Source of the DNA: Rhodanobacteraceae bacterium
GTDB taxonomy: Bacteria; Pseudomonadota; Gammaproteobacteria; Xanthomonadales; Rhodanobacteraceae
Length of the DNA stretch: 50,538 nucleotides
Direction: 5' to 3'
Assembly: GCA_025924775.1 (NCBI GenBank)
Contig: JAICHS010000001.1
Span: 1-50,538 of the forward strand
Shown here: one piece after another, positions 8,002-16,528 of the stretch
How positions within the stretch are numbered: position 1 is the first letter of the stretch
Layout of the letters: the number at the start of each line of letters is the position of its first letter
Translations under genes and position numbers: made by a program
Notes under the pieces: model-generated
The model's database searches: none
Told to the model about the DNA's origin: nothing
Seen by the model: only the letters and a program-made list of their open reading frames with translations

Positions 8002-8775
8002 ATGAACCAGTCCACCGCATCCATTCCACCGGCGCCGCAGAGCATCCGCTTCGTGCTGGCGCGCACCTCGCATCCCGGCAACATCGGCTCGGCCGCGCGC
8101 GCCATCCGCACCATGGGTTTCTGGCGCCTGACTTTGGTCGCGCCGCACAAGTATCCCGATCCGCAGGTCAATGCTCTGGCTGCAGGCGCCGATGACGTAC
8201 TGGCCAACCTGGTCGTGGCCGACAGCCTGCCCGCGGCGGTGGCCGACTGCACCCGCGTGTATGGTCTGTCGGCGCGCCGGCGCGGCATCAACCTGCCCGA
8301 ACTCGACCCGCGCGGCGCGATGGCCGAGATCGTGCCACGGCTGCATGCGGGCGAGGAAGTGGCGCTGCTGTTCGGCAACGAGCGTTCGGGCCTCGACAAC
8401 GACGAGCTGTCGGTGTGCCACGCCATGGTCAAGATTCCCAGCGTCGATGATTTCCCGTCGCTCAACCTGTCACAGGCGGTGCAGGTGATGGCGTGGGAAC
8501 TGCGCATGGCCACGCTGGGCCACGTGCCCGCGCCGCCCGCCGCGCACGACGAAGCGGCGGCGGCGGAAGACCTGGAGCAGTTCTTCATCCACCTGTCCGC
8601 GACGCTGGACGCGATCGGCTTCCACAAGGGCCGCACCGCCAAGACCATCAGCCTGCGCCTGCGGCGGTTCTTCCACCGCGCCGCCCCGGACGCGCGCGAA
8701 CTGCGCATCCTGCACGGCATCCTCGCCGATGCCGAGCGCATGGCGAGGTTGGCGGGCGAGCGTGGCGTCGATTGA
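8002..8775 (+). CDS. trmJ: TrmJ, tRNA (Cm32/Um32) 2'-O-methyltransferase
   Basis: SpoU/TrmH-class SPOUT methyltransferase that methylates the ribose of nucleotide 32 in tRNA anticodon loops. 257 aa. SPOUT motifs: ARTSHPGNIGSAARAIRTMGF (substrate and dimer), LLFGNERSGL, and the trefoil-knot segment IPSVDDFPSLNLSQAVQV. The C-terminal helical extension with KTISLRLRRFFHRA is TrmJ-like. ATG at 8002 lies six bases after a TAATCT -10-like element, suggesting a leaderless mRNA. Divergent from suhB. Confidence 0.95.
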   Translation: MNQSTASIPPAPQSIRFVLARTSHPGNIGSAARAIRTMGFWRLTLVAPHKYPDPQVNALAAGADDVLANLVVADSLPAAVADCTRVYGLSARRRGINLPELDPRGAMAEIVPRLHAGEEVALLFGNERSGLDNDELSVCHAMVKIPSVDDFPSLNLSQAVQVMAWELRMATLGHVPAPPAAHDEAAAAEDLEQFFIHLSATLDAIGFHKGRTAKTISLRLRRFFHRAAPDARELRILHGILADAERMARLAGERGVD

Positions 8776-9110
8776 GGGGAGGGTGGTCTGCGATCGACCC
8801 GTTCAAGACATTCGCGGCCTCGCTCGTGTGGTCCCCAAGCTGCCCTTTGGCGTGGAGGCGACAGTGCCACATTCGCGAAATGGGTGCGACGCGCGACGCC
8901 GCGGACGACGTGCCCGCTACAGTTGCCGAGGGCACTTCGCCAAACCGGCCAGGGGCCGCCTGCAACGACCTCACCGCGTATGCGATGCACCATGCACTGC
9001 GTGTCGATTCGCGGTTCCGGCAACTCGCAGAAACACGGCTGCGCCTCTGGAATACGGCGGCTGCATTGCCCGATTGCGCGGGGTGCTGGAAGAACGCCAA
9101 ACGGCAATCC
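8776..9110. other. 335-bp region without a supportable gene
   Basis: Lies between trmJ and the sulfotransferase gene (tail to tail). Open frames here (for example 8729-9178 and 8884-9117 forward, 8648-9100 reverse) show no family motifs, Cys/Arg/Pro-rich composition typical of out-of-frame GC-rich DNA, and no RBS. I see no terminator hairpin with a T-run. It may be decayed coding sequence, but no homology is recognisable. Confidence 0.55.
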
Positions 9111-9851
9111 TTACTGAAAATACCGAATGCCCCCGTACATCGCGGCCGCGATCGCTGTCGCCGCGAGCCCCAGAATGATGTAGGCCCCTCGCGTCAATCC
9201 CTTGATGATCTGCTGGAATTGCGCGCGATCATTGACCCGTGGAAAGGGCGCTTCCGGCACCGGCACGCCGATGAAATCGCACAGCGGCTGCCAACCCTCG
9301 CTGACGGTGAACACCAGCAAGCGGTCCGGTGGCACCGCAGCCTGTACGTCGGCGATGTGCTGATGGTAGTCGGCGATGGCTTTTGCGCGATCGTTCATGG
9401 TGCCCCGGTGCGCGCGCTGCCAGATCAGCTTGTGGCACATGTCGCCCAGCTTGCGCCCGAACGGCGTGACGAGCTCGAGAACCTTGAACTGCCATAGTGA
9501 CTCGGTGAAATAGATGGTGGCCCGGGTACTTTCGTACCACGCGTCGGCGCCACCCGGATGCAGGGACAACAGGATCTTGGCGTCGGGGTAGGCGGCGACC
9601 AGTTCACGCCACACGCTGCTCGCGGGGTTGTCCACCGCGGCGGTGTACTTGGAGAACACGGTTTCCCAATCGTGTTGCTGGCCTGCAGGCTGGTTGGCGA
9701 CCATCCGCCAGAAACCGAGATGCGACTTGTTGTTCTTGTTCTCCAGGACTTCGAGCATGTGATAGCACGGGAACCCGAGTTGGTTGAGTGCAGTGCAGAT
9801 CGACATGGTGCCGGTGCGGCCGAAGCCGGCGCCGATGATCTTCAGGGGCAT
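9111..9851 (-). CDS. Sulfotransferase family protein with C-terminal membrane anchor
   Basis: 246-aa P-loop protein of the PAPS-dependent sulfotransferase superfamily (Sulfotransfer_4 group). The 5'-phosphosulfate loop is GAGFGRTGTMSICTALNQLG at residues 7-26, followed by PCYHMLE, a WRELVAAYPDAKILLSLHP block and DRLLVFTVSEGWQPLCDFIGVPVP near the end of the domain. These are the usual PAPS/3'-phosphate binding regions. Residues about 222-241 form a predicted transmembrane helix (YIILGLAATAIAAAMYGG), giving a tail-anchored topology. GGAGG six bases before ATG 9851 supports the start. Substrate unknown. The gene stands alone, with no PAPS-synthesis genes nearby. Confidence 0.8.
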   Translation of the reverse strand: MPLKIIGAGFGRTGTMSICTALNQLGFPCYHMLEVLENKNNKSHLGFWRMVANQPAGQQHDWETVFSKYTAAVDNPASSVWRELVAAYPDAKILLSLHPGGADAWYESTRATIYFTESLWQFKVLELVTPFGRKLGDMCHKLIWQRAHRGTMNDRAKAIADYHQHIADVQAAVPPDRLLVFTVSEGWQPLCDFIGVPVPEAPFPRVNDRAQFQQIIKGLTRGAYIILGLAATAIAAAMYGGIRYFQ

Positions 9852-10078
9852 TGCGCGCCTCCACGTTTTTCGTCAATACGGGACCGTCGCCCGCAGTTTG
9901 TATGCACGAGCGATGCCGGCGAGCTTCATCGCCGCGGCAGGAATCCACTTCATCACGCGCCATCCCCGCGCGTAGCGGGCGTCATTCTGGCACGGCGGGT
10001 GCGTGGCCGCAGGTCAAGCCCGCGGAGCGGGTCCCGGGGGCCGGAAAGCGGACTGTCGACACGGACAGGAACGAGCCG

Positions 10079-11443
10079 CTACCCCCCATCCTCTTCAATT
10101 GCATCGCTGGCGTCGTTGACCACAACCGGCGGCGTGATCAGCACCTTGTCGATGCGTGCACCGTCCAGGTCCACCACCTCGAACCTGAAGCCGCGCCAGG
10201 TGGTGCTTTCGCCTTCTGCCGGGATGTGCGCGAACAGCTCGATCAGCATCCCGGCGAGGGTGTAGTAGTCACCATCCTGCTCGTTGGGCAGTTCGTCCAG
10301 CGCCAGCAGTTCGCGCAGGTCGTCGGTGGCCATGGAGCCGGATACCAGCCAGCTGCCGTCCTCGCGATGCACGGCCATGGTTTCGCCCACGGGGCCGCCT
10401 TCGTGGTCGCCGGTGGGATGGCCGACCACGGCGGTCAGCACGTCGTTCAGGGTGACCAGACCCTCGATGTCACCGTATTCGTCCACCACCAGCGCGAACG
10501 GCGACTCGGCGTCGCGGAATTCATCCAGCAGGTCCAGCGCGCGGGTGGTGGCGGGCACGAACAGCGGCCGTGCCAGCTTGCGGAACAGGTCGAGCCGCGC
10601 GGGGGTCGACCCCTGGCTGGGGTCGGCGGCGACGGATTGCAGCAGGCGTTTGACCTCCAGCACACCCAGCACCTCGTCTTCGCTGCCGCGGTATACCGGG
10701 TAGCGGGAATAGGGCGTGGTGCGCATCACCGCCAGGTTTTCCGCCAGCGGTGCGGTGGCGTCCAGCCAGGCGATGCGCGGACGCGGCGTCATCACGCTGT
10801 CCACGCTGCGGTCGCCCAGGCGCAGCACCCGATACACCATGTTGCGTTCGTCGGAATCCAGCACACCCTGTTCGGCACCTTCGTTGACCAGCAGGCGGAT
10901 TTCCTCCTCGCTGACCTTCTCGCGGCTGAAGTGGTGCAGCCGCAGCAGGTGCAGCAGGCCGTCCGTGATGACGTCCAGCAACCACACGAACGGTGCCAGC
11001 AGCCACGACATCGCCTGCATCGGGAACGCAACGGCCTGGGCGATGCGTTCGGGCGCCACCAGCGCCGCGCGCTTGGGCGCCAGCTCGCCCACCGTGATGT
11101 TGATGATGGTGACCAACAGGAAGCCCAGCACCAGGCCCAGCGCGAGCGCCGCGTGTTGCGAGACGGGCAGCCCCAGCGTGATCACCCAGCGGCGGATGCT
11201 GTCGCCGATGGCGGTGCCGGTGGCGGCGCCGGTGACCAGGGTGATGATGGTGATGCCGACCTGGACCGTGGACAGGAACCTGTCGGGGCGCTGCGCCAGC
11301 CGCAGGGCCACCTGGGCGCGGGCGCTGGTGCGGGCCAGATAGCGCAGGCGGCTTTTGCGCGCCGCGATCAAGGCGATTTCGGTCAGCGCGAAAAAGGCGT
11401 TGCCCAGCGCCAACAGCAGCACCAGGCCAAGGTCGATCAGCAT
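10079..11443 (-). CDS. CNNM/CorC-type (hemolysin C family) membrane protein
   Basis: 454-aa inner-membrane protein with DUF21/CNNM transmembrane domain (about 1-180, four hydrophobic segments starting MLIDLGLVLLLALGNAFFALTE), a CBS-domain pair (about 205-340, with SRYPVYRG and FALVVDEYGDIEGLVTLNDVL) and a C-terminal CorC_HlyC domain (GFRFEVVDLDGARIDKV). Family members are implicated in Mg/Co efflux or tolerance; the hemolysin name is historical. 227 bases downstream contain short GC hairpins (CCCGC/GCGGG) but no gene. Head-to-head with the DUF47 gene. Confidence 0.88.
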   Translation of the reverse strand: MLIDLGLVLLLALGNAFFALTEIALIAARKSRLRYLARTSARAQVALRLAQRPDRFLSTVQVGITIITLVTGAATGTAIGDSIRRWVITLGLPVSQHAALALGLVLGFLLVTIINITVGELAPKRAALVAPERIAQAVAFPMQAMSWLLAPFVWLLDVITDGLLHLLRLHHFSREKVSEEEIRLLVNEGAEQGVLDSDERNMVYRVLRLGDRSVDSVMTPRPRIAWLDATAPLAENLAVMRTTPYSRYPVYRGSEDEVLGVLEVKRLLQSVAADPSQGSTPARLDLFRKLARPLFVPATTRALDLLDEFRDAESPFALVVDEYGDIEGLVTLNDVLTAVVGHPTGDHEGGPVGETMAVHREDGSWLVSGSMATDDLRELLALDELPNEQDGDYYTLAGMLIELFAHIPAEGESTTWRGFRFEVVDLDGARIDKVLITPPVVVNDASDAIEEDGG

Positions 11444-11551
11444 TCAGGGCTGCAAACGGTGGGTCATCCGCGGAGTTTAGCAAGCGCCGATGCTTCGGGC
11501 CGGGCGCGCGCTCGTGTACCATTTGCGCGGTCGGATTTCCGGGTGATCGCC

Positions 11552-12181
11552 ATGTTTTCGTTGCAGACCATGTTTGGCAAGGGGGATCGCTTCTACACCC
11601 TGCTGGAATCCAGTGCCGGCGCCGCGCGGGATGGCGCCAAGGCTTTGCAGGAGCTGCTGGTGGCGCATGGCGAGCCGATGCTGCTGGACAGTTTTCGCGC
11701 GGCGCGGCGGCGTGAGAAGGCATTGGCGGCGCAGATCAGCGAGGCGTTGATCAATACCTTCGTCACCGCGCTTGACCGCGAGGACATCGAGGCGATGTCC
11801 TCGGCGCTGTACCGCATTCCCAAGACCATCGAGAAATTCGCCGAACGCTACGTGATCGTGGCCGAGCGGGTCGAGGGCATCGATTTCGCCTCGCGCGCCG
11901 GCCTGCTGATGAGCGCCACGGAGGGCGTGGCCGAGATGGTGAGCGAACTGCGCAACGGCATGAGCATCGGGCGCATGCGCAAGCTGCAGGACCGGTTGCA
12001 AGCCACCGAGTCGGAAGCCGACCGGCTGCTGCTGGAGCCGTACCGCGACCTCTACCTCGGCAGCGACGACCCGATCCGCATGATGCTGGCCAAGGACCTG
12101 TTCGAGCTGCTGGAGAAAGCCATCGACCGCTGCCGCGACGTGGGCAACGTGATTTACTCGATCGTGTTGAAGAATTCGTGA
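11552..12181 (+). CDS. DUF47/PhoU-like phosphate transport accessory protein
   Basis: 209-aa all-helical protein of the DUF47 (TIGR00153) family, a PhoU-like regulator usually paired with PiT phosphate permeases. Helical repeats with characteristic acidic clusters: ALNTFVTALDREDI-type segment near 60-75, KTIEKFAERYVIVAERV, ATESEADRLLLEPYRDLYLGSDDP, and DLFELLEKAIDRCRDVGNVIYSIVLKNS at the end. ATG at 11552 was chosen; an in-frame GTG lies at 11543. A TACCAT -10-like element at 11517-11522 gives a short leader. It is followed after 153 bp by pit on the same strand, supporting a role in phosphate uptake control. Confidence 0.88.
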   Translation: MFSLQTMFGKGDRFYTLLESSAGAARDGAKALQELLVAHGEPMLLDSFRAARRREKALAAQISEALINTFVTALDREDIEAMSSALYRIPKTIEKFAERYVIVAERVEGIDFASRAGLLMSATEGVAEMVSELRNGMSIGRMRKLQDRLQATESEADRLLLEPYRDLYLGSDDPIRMMLAKDLFELLEKAIDRCRDVGNVIYSIVLKNS

Positions 12182-12296
12182 GGATGGGCGCGGGGATGGG
12201 GGACGGCGGCGCAGCGATCGGGTGTGTGTGCGCCGATGAGGTGCTGTGGTGAATCCATGTGCCCTGCGTACCAGGAAAAATAGAGGAGTAACAGCC

Positions 12297-12338
12297 TTGC
12301 GCCCCCACTACCCACCGCCCGGCCCTGCGCGCGCATGA
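12297..12338 (+). CDS. Candidate 13-aa polyproline leader peptide of pit
   Basis: TTG at 12297 is preceded by GAGGAG with 8-nt spacing and opens a 13-codon frame, MRPHYPPPGPARA. Its TGA (12336-12338) overlaps the pit ATG (12335-12337) as ATGA. The pit ATG has no Shine-Dalgarno of its own: the only strong SD is 40 bases upstream, placed for this TTG. The P-P-P-G stretch is a classic EF-P-dependent stall motif. Evidence is geometric only. Confidence 0.4.
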   Translation: MRPHYPPPGPARA

Positions 12339-13459
12339 GCCTTGGCCTGCTCACCCTCGTCATCCTGATCGCATTGGTGTTCGAGTACATCAATGGTTTT
12401 CACGATACCGCCAATTCCATCGCCACGGTGGTCGCGACCAAGGTGCTGACACCGGGGCAGGCGGTGGTGTTGGCGGCAGTGACCAATCTCGGCGGAGCGC
12501 TGGTCGGTTCGGCCGTAGCGGTGACGATCGCGACAGGACTGATCGACGCCGGCGTGTTGCGGGTGGGCGCCGAAGTGCTTGTGTGTGCGCTGCTGGGTGC
12601 CACCATCTGGGATCTGATCACCTGGTGGCTGGGTTTGCCGTCATCGTCATCGCACGCACTGATTGGTGGCTTGTGTGGCGCTGCGCTGGCTGCATCCAAT
12701 GGCAACCCGCAGGCGATCATCTGGATGTCCGACCCCAGCCACTGGTGGAAGGGTGGGGGTGTCATTCCCAAGGTGGTCGTACCGATGGTGGCCTCACCGA
12801 TTGCAGGCTTCGCGCTGGGTATCGCGGTGATGGGGGCGCTGCTGGCGCTGTTCGCGTGGTTCGGCAACCGTACCGGCATCCTGCGCCGGTTGGGGCGCAC
12901 GCCGTTCGTGAACGCCTTTTTCGGCAAGGCGCAACTGATCTCGGCTGCCGGGATGGGTGTGTCGCATGGCATGAACGATGCCCAGAAAACCATGGGCATC
13001 ATCGCGCTGGCGTTGGCCGGCGCCACCGCTGCGCATGATTTTGATCATCTGCCGGACTGGCTGGCTTTTCTGCGCGTGTCCGATGCCGGCGGGCATTTCA
13101 TGATTCCGGTATGGGTGAAGGTGATGTGTGCGCTCACGATGGCGGCGGGCACCGCCGCCGGCGGCTGGCGCATCATCAATACGCTGGGTCACAAGATGGT
13201 CAAGCTGCACCCGATCAACGGCTTTGCGGCCGAAACCAGTGGTGCTGCGGTGATCATCGTTTCATCCCTGTTTGGCATGCCGGTTTCGACCACCCATGTG
13301 ATCTCTTCCTCGATCATGGGGGTCGGTGCGTCCAAGCGCTTCAACGCGGTGCGCTGGACCGTGGTCGAACGCATGGCGTGGGCCTGGATCCTGACATTGC
13401 CCACCAGTGCGTTCATTGCCTGGTTGCTGGTGGAACTGTCCAAACCGATCTGGCCATGA
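12335..13459 (+). CDS. pit: PiT-family inorganic phosphate transporter
   Basis: Low-affinity phosphate:H+ (metal-phosphate) symporter, 374 aa, about 10 transmembrane segments. Both PiT signature repeats are present: EYINGFHDTANSIATVVATKVL near the N-terminus and VSHGMNDAQKTMGII in the second half. GLPSSSSHALIGGL and GMPVSTTHVISSSIMGVG are the matching repeat motifs. ATG 12335 is the only start in its frame after a TAG at 12281-12283, and it overlaps the stop of a short upstream reading frame. Partner of the preceding DUF47 gene. The next gene is a 5'-nucleotidase, which releases phosphate from nucleotides, a sensible but unproven functional grouping. Confidence 0.95.
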   Translation: MSLGLLTLVILIALVFEYINGFHDTANSIATVVATKVLTPGQAVVLAAVTNLGGALVGSAVAVTIATGLIDAGVLRVGAEVLVCALLGATIWDLITWWLGLPSSSSHALIGGLCGAALAASNGNPQAIIWMSDPSHWWKGGGVIPKVVVPMVASPIAGFALGIAVMGALLALFAWFGNRTGILRRLGRTPFVNAFFGKAQLISAAGMGVSHGMNDAQKTMGIIALALAGATAAHDFDHLPDWLAFLRVSDAGGHFMIPVWVKVMCALTMAAGTAAGGWRIINTLGHKMVKLHPINGFAAETSGAAVIIVSSLFGMPVSTTHVISSSIMGVGASKRFNAVRWTVVERMAWAWILTLPTSAFIAWLLVELSKPIWP

Positions 13460-13480
13460 CGGTCGCGCTAGACTGCACGG

Positions 13481-14404
13481 ATGGCGGTGACAGGTTCGCA
13501 GGCGGGGGCAACGCGGGGCGGTGACAAGCTGGTCGTCGCGATTTCCTCGCGCGCATTGTTCGACCTGACCGAGTCGCACGCGCTGTTCGAGCGCGACGGC
13601 TTGGAGGCCTATCGCGTCTACCAGATCGCCCACGAGAACGACGTGCTGCAGCCGGGCGTCGCGTTTCCGGTGGTGAAAAAGTTGCTGGCGCTGAACCGGC
13701 CGGCGCCCGACGTGCCTTACGTCGAGGTGGTGCTGCTGTCGCGCAATTCGGGCGATACCGGGCTGCGCATCTTCAATTCCATCCAGCACTACGGACTGGC
13801 CATCACGCGCGCGGCCTTCACGTCGGGCGAGGCCACCAGCGAGTACATCCAGCCGTTCGGGGTGGACCTGTTGTTGTCAGCCAACGCCGAAAATGTCGCG
13901 CGCGCGCTGAACTCCGGGGTGGCCGCGGCGACGCTGCTGCCCTCGCAGGTACGCGATGCGCATCCCGAGCAATTGCGCATGGCGTTCGACGGCGACGCCG
14001 TGATCTTCGGCGACGAGTCCGAGCGCGTGTCGCAGGAACAAGGCCTCGACGCCTTCCACCGCAACGAATCGGAACACTGGAACGAACCGTTGTCGGGCGG
14101 CCCGTTCCGCAATTTCCTGGCGGCCTTGCACCGGCTGCAGGAAGCGTTTCCGCCAGAGGATTCGCCGATCCGCACCGCGCTGGTCACCGCGCGTTCGGCG
14201 CCCGCGCACAAGCGCGTGATCCTGACCCTGCGCAAGTGGGGTGTGCGCATCGACGAGGCGCTGTTCCTCGGCGGGCGCGACAAGGGGCCGTTCCTGGAAG
14301 CGTTCGGCGCGGACCTGTTTTTCGATGATTCGCCCGTCAACGTGGAATCCGCGCGCCATCACGTGGCGACGGGGCACGTGCCGCACGGGGTGAGTAACCG
14401 GTAG
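13481..14404 (+). CDS. 5'-nucleotidase (cytosolic 5'-NT type 1 family)
   Basis: 307-aa HAD-like 5'-nucleotidase of the family related to animal cN-I (Pfam 5-nucleotidase). Recognised by LVVAISSRALFDLTESHALFE (replacing the usual DxD nucleophile block), VEVVLLSRNSGDTGLRIFNSI, ITRAAFTSGEA, VDLLLSANAENV, DGDAVIFGDESE, and the C-terminal FLGGRDKGPFLEAFGADLFFDDSPVNVE. Dephosphorylates nucleoside monophosphates in the cytoplasm. A TAGACT element at 13469-13474 lies six bases before the ATG, so the transcript may be leaderless. Follows pit by 21 bases. Confidence 0.88.
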   Translation: MAVTGSQAGATRGGDKLVVAISSRALFDLTESHALFERDGLEAYRVYQIAHENDVLQPGVAFPVVKKLLALNRPAPDVPYVEVVLLSRNSGDTGLRIFNSIQHYGLAITRAAFTSGEATSEYIQPFGVDLLLSANAENVARALNSGVAAATLLPSQVRDAHPEQLRMAFDGDAVIFGDESERVSQEQGLDAFHRNESEHWNEPLSGGPFRNFLAALHRLQEAFPPEDSPIRTALVTARSAPAHKRVILTLRKWGVRIDEALFLGGRDKGPFLEAFGADLFFDDSPVNVESARHHVATGHVPHGVSNR

Positions 14405-14420
14405 CAAACGTACTCGCGTC

Positions 14421-14481
14421 CGGTCGCCGGCAGGCCGGCTCCTACAAAGGCTTCTTGTAGTGGCGCGCCTGCGCGCGACCA
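14421..14481. repeat. Inverted pair of GTAG-headed REP elements (REPIN-like)
   Basis: Element 1 (14446-14421, minus strand) starts TGTAGGAGCCGGC and has the palindrome GCCGGC-CT-GCCGGC. Element 2 (14456-14481, plus strand) starts TGTAGTGGCGCGC and has GCGCGC-CT-GCGCGC. The two are in inverted orientation nine bases apart. GTAG-headed REPs of this design are known in Stenotrophomonas and relatives, where RAYT transposases mobilise them. No RAYT gene is in the window. It sits between two convergent genes. Confidence 0.8.
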
Positions 14482-14497
14482 CGTTGCCGATGTGTCG

Positions 14498-16276
14498 TCA
14501 CGCCACCGCGTGCAACGGTGCCGGTGCCGATTCCTTGCGTTTGCGCAGGTCGTCGGCGAACTCGTCATGCCGCGCCAGCCGCGCGAACAGGCCGTTGCGC
14601 AACAGCAGCTCCTCGTAGCGGCCTTGCTCGATGATGCGGCCGTGGTCCAGCACCAGGATGAGGTCGGCGTTGCGCACGGTGGACAACCGGTGCGCAATGA
14701 CGATGGTGGTGCGGCCGCGGCACACGGCATCCATCGCACGCTTGATGCGCGCCTCGGTCGCGTTGTCGAGCGCACTGGTGGCTTCGTCCAGGATCAGGAT
14801 CGGCGCGTCCTTCAACATCGCGCGTGCGATCGCGAGGCGCTGGCGTTCACCACCCGACAGCGAGCGTCCGCGTTCGCTGACGGCGGTGGCGTAACCTTCC
14901 GGCTTCCCGGCGATGAAAGCGTGCGCCTGCGCGGCGCGCGCGGCGGCTTCCATGTCTTCCGCGCCCGCAGCCGGATTGCCAATGCGCAGGTTCTCGGCGA
15001 TGCTGCGATGGAGCAGGCCGGGCTCCTGGAACACCACCCCGATGTTGCGGCGCAGCGAGTCCAGCGTGGCGTTGCGGATATCCACTCCGTCCACGGTGAT
15101 GCGTCCGCGCGCTGGATCGGCGGCACGGTACAGCAGGCTGAGTGCGGTGGTCTTGCCCGCGCCGGTCGGGCCCACCACCGCGACCTTGCTGCCGGCCGGG
15201 ATGCGGAAACTGAGGTCACTCAGGGCATCGCTGCCCGGCTCGTAGGCGAAGTCCACGTGCTCGAATGCGACCTCGCCGCGCACGCGCGGCAACTCGATCG
15301 CGTCGGCCGCCTCGGTGACCGCCGCGGGCGTGTCCATGACTTCGAAGAAATCACGCAGCGAGTTCGATTGGAAGAACAGGTTTGAAATGAATTGCGCGAA
15401 TTGCTCCAGCCGACCGATCAGCATCAGCGCGAAGCCGACGAAGCTGACGATGCCGCCGATGCTGATTTCGCCGCGGGCGTGCAGGGCGGCGCCCAGTGCG
15501 AAGATTGCCACTACCGACAGGGTGCTGGCGCCGCGCGAGAAGACGGACAACGTCGCCCAGCCGTTCAGTACCGGGTATTGCGCGGCCAGTGCCTGCGCCA
15601 TCAGTTGTTTCAGCCCGCGCACCTCCTCGTGGGTGCGTGTGAAGCTCTGCACCACCGTGACGTTGCCCAGCACATCGCCGACGCGGGTGGAAATCCGGTG
15701 GTGGTAATCCTGCACCCGGTCCTGCGCGCGGCGGGTGCGCCTGATCGTGATCGTGTTAAAGACCGCGAAACACAGCAGCAGCCCGATCATCAGCAGGCCC
15801 AGCTTCCAGTTCTTGGACAGCGCCAGCGGAATCATCACCAGGATCGCGAGCAGCGTGGTCAGGTGTTCCCGGAAGAAACCCAGCCACAACGCGGACAGGT
15901 TGTCCGACCCGATGTGCATGATGCGCAGCAGCTTGCCGGTGTGCTGTCGCGCGTGGAACGACAACGGCAGCTCGATCACGTGCTCGAAGTAGCCACGCAC
16001 CGCGGCCAGCCGACGCCGGTGCGCCATGCGGTCGGCGTGCAGCGACACCAGCGCGCCGACGACGACGCCAACGAAGCCGACCACGGCCCACGCCGCGATC
16101 AGCAGCCCCGCGTGCCCGTGCGGATGGCTGAGCGCGTCGATCACCCTGCCGAACAGTTCGGGTTCCATGAACAGTACGCCGGCCAATGCCAAGTTGGCGA
16201 TCGCCAGCAAGCTCGCGAGCGCGCGTTCTGGCGCAAGCAGTTCGAGCACGCGTAAATAGATGCGCAGGATGGACAT
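14498..16276 (-). CDS. ABC exporter, NdvA/MsbA-like fused permease-ATPase
   Basis: 592-aa type IV ABC half-exporter from ATG 16276 (MSILRIYLRVLELLAPERAL). TMD about residues 15-310 with six helices. NBD about 335-575: Walker A GPTGAGKTT, Q-loop VVFQEPGLL, ABC signature LSGGERQRLAIARAML, Walker B ILILDEATSALD, H-loop IVIAHRLSTVRNADLI. The N-terminus and overall length resemble NdvA/ChvA cyclic beta-glucan exporters. No glucan synthase lies nearby, so the substrate is open. The open frame extends further upstream to 16468, but those residues are Pro/Arg rich and unconserved. The 252 bp to gcdH hold divergent promoters only. Confidence 0.88.
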   Translation of the reverse strand: MSILRIYLRVLELLAPERALASLLAIANLALAGVLFMEPELFGRVIDALSHPHGHAGLLIAAWAVVGFVGVVVGALVSLHADRMAHRRRLAAVRGYFEHVIELPLSFHARQHTGKLLRIMHIGSDNLSALWLGFFREHLTTLLAILVMIPLALSKNWKLGLLMIGLLLCFAVFNTITIRRTRRAQDRVQDYHHRISTRVGDVLGNVTVVQSFTRTHEEVRGLKQLMAQALAAQYPVLNGWATLSVFSRGASTLSVVAIFALGAALHARGEISIGGIVSFVGFALMLIGRLEQFAQFISNLFFQSNSLRDFFEVMDTPAAVTEAADAIELPRVRGEVAFEHVDFAYEPGSDALSDLSFRIPAGSKVAVVGPTGAGKTTALSLLYRAADPARGRITVDGVDIRNATLDSLRRNIGVVFQEPGLLHRSIAENLRIGNPAAGAEDMEAAARAAQAHAFIAGKPEGYATAVSERGRSLSGGERQRLAIARAMLKDAPILILDEATSALDNATEARIKRAMDAVCRGRTTIVIAHRLSTVRNADLILVLDHGRIIEQGRYEELLLRNGLFARLARHDEFADDLRKRKESAPAPLHAVA

Positions 16277-16528
16277 CGGATTTTTGCCGTGGAACGGAAC
16301 CACGCGCACTTCAGCACTTGCACGCTGGCATTGCGCTGAATGCGTCGGATTCGATTCAGGCGTCGTTGCGATGCCGCCCCCCGTGGTGTAAAAAAAACGT
16401 TGGGTGACGGATGCACGGCGCGGACGAGCGGAATACGGTTTCATCGACTTGCGGCCGATTCCCGCCACGGCGCGGGCGCCGCGATAACGCTACAATAACT
16501 GGCTTCACCGATTGCACGAGACGCCCGC

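Noticed and set aside
8648..9178. Open frames in the trmJ-sulfotransferase gap
   Set aside because: Arg/Cys/Pro-rich composition, no RBS, no recognisable domain on either strand.
9852..10078. Possible insertion-sequence end or terminator in the GC hairpins after the CNNM gene
   Set aside because: Stems are only 5 bp, there is no T-run, no target duplication and no transposase.
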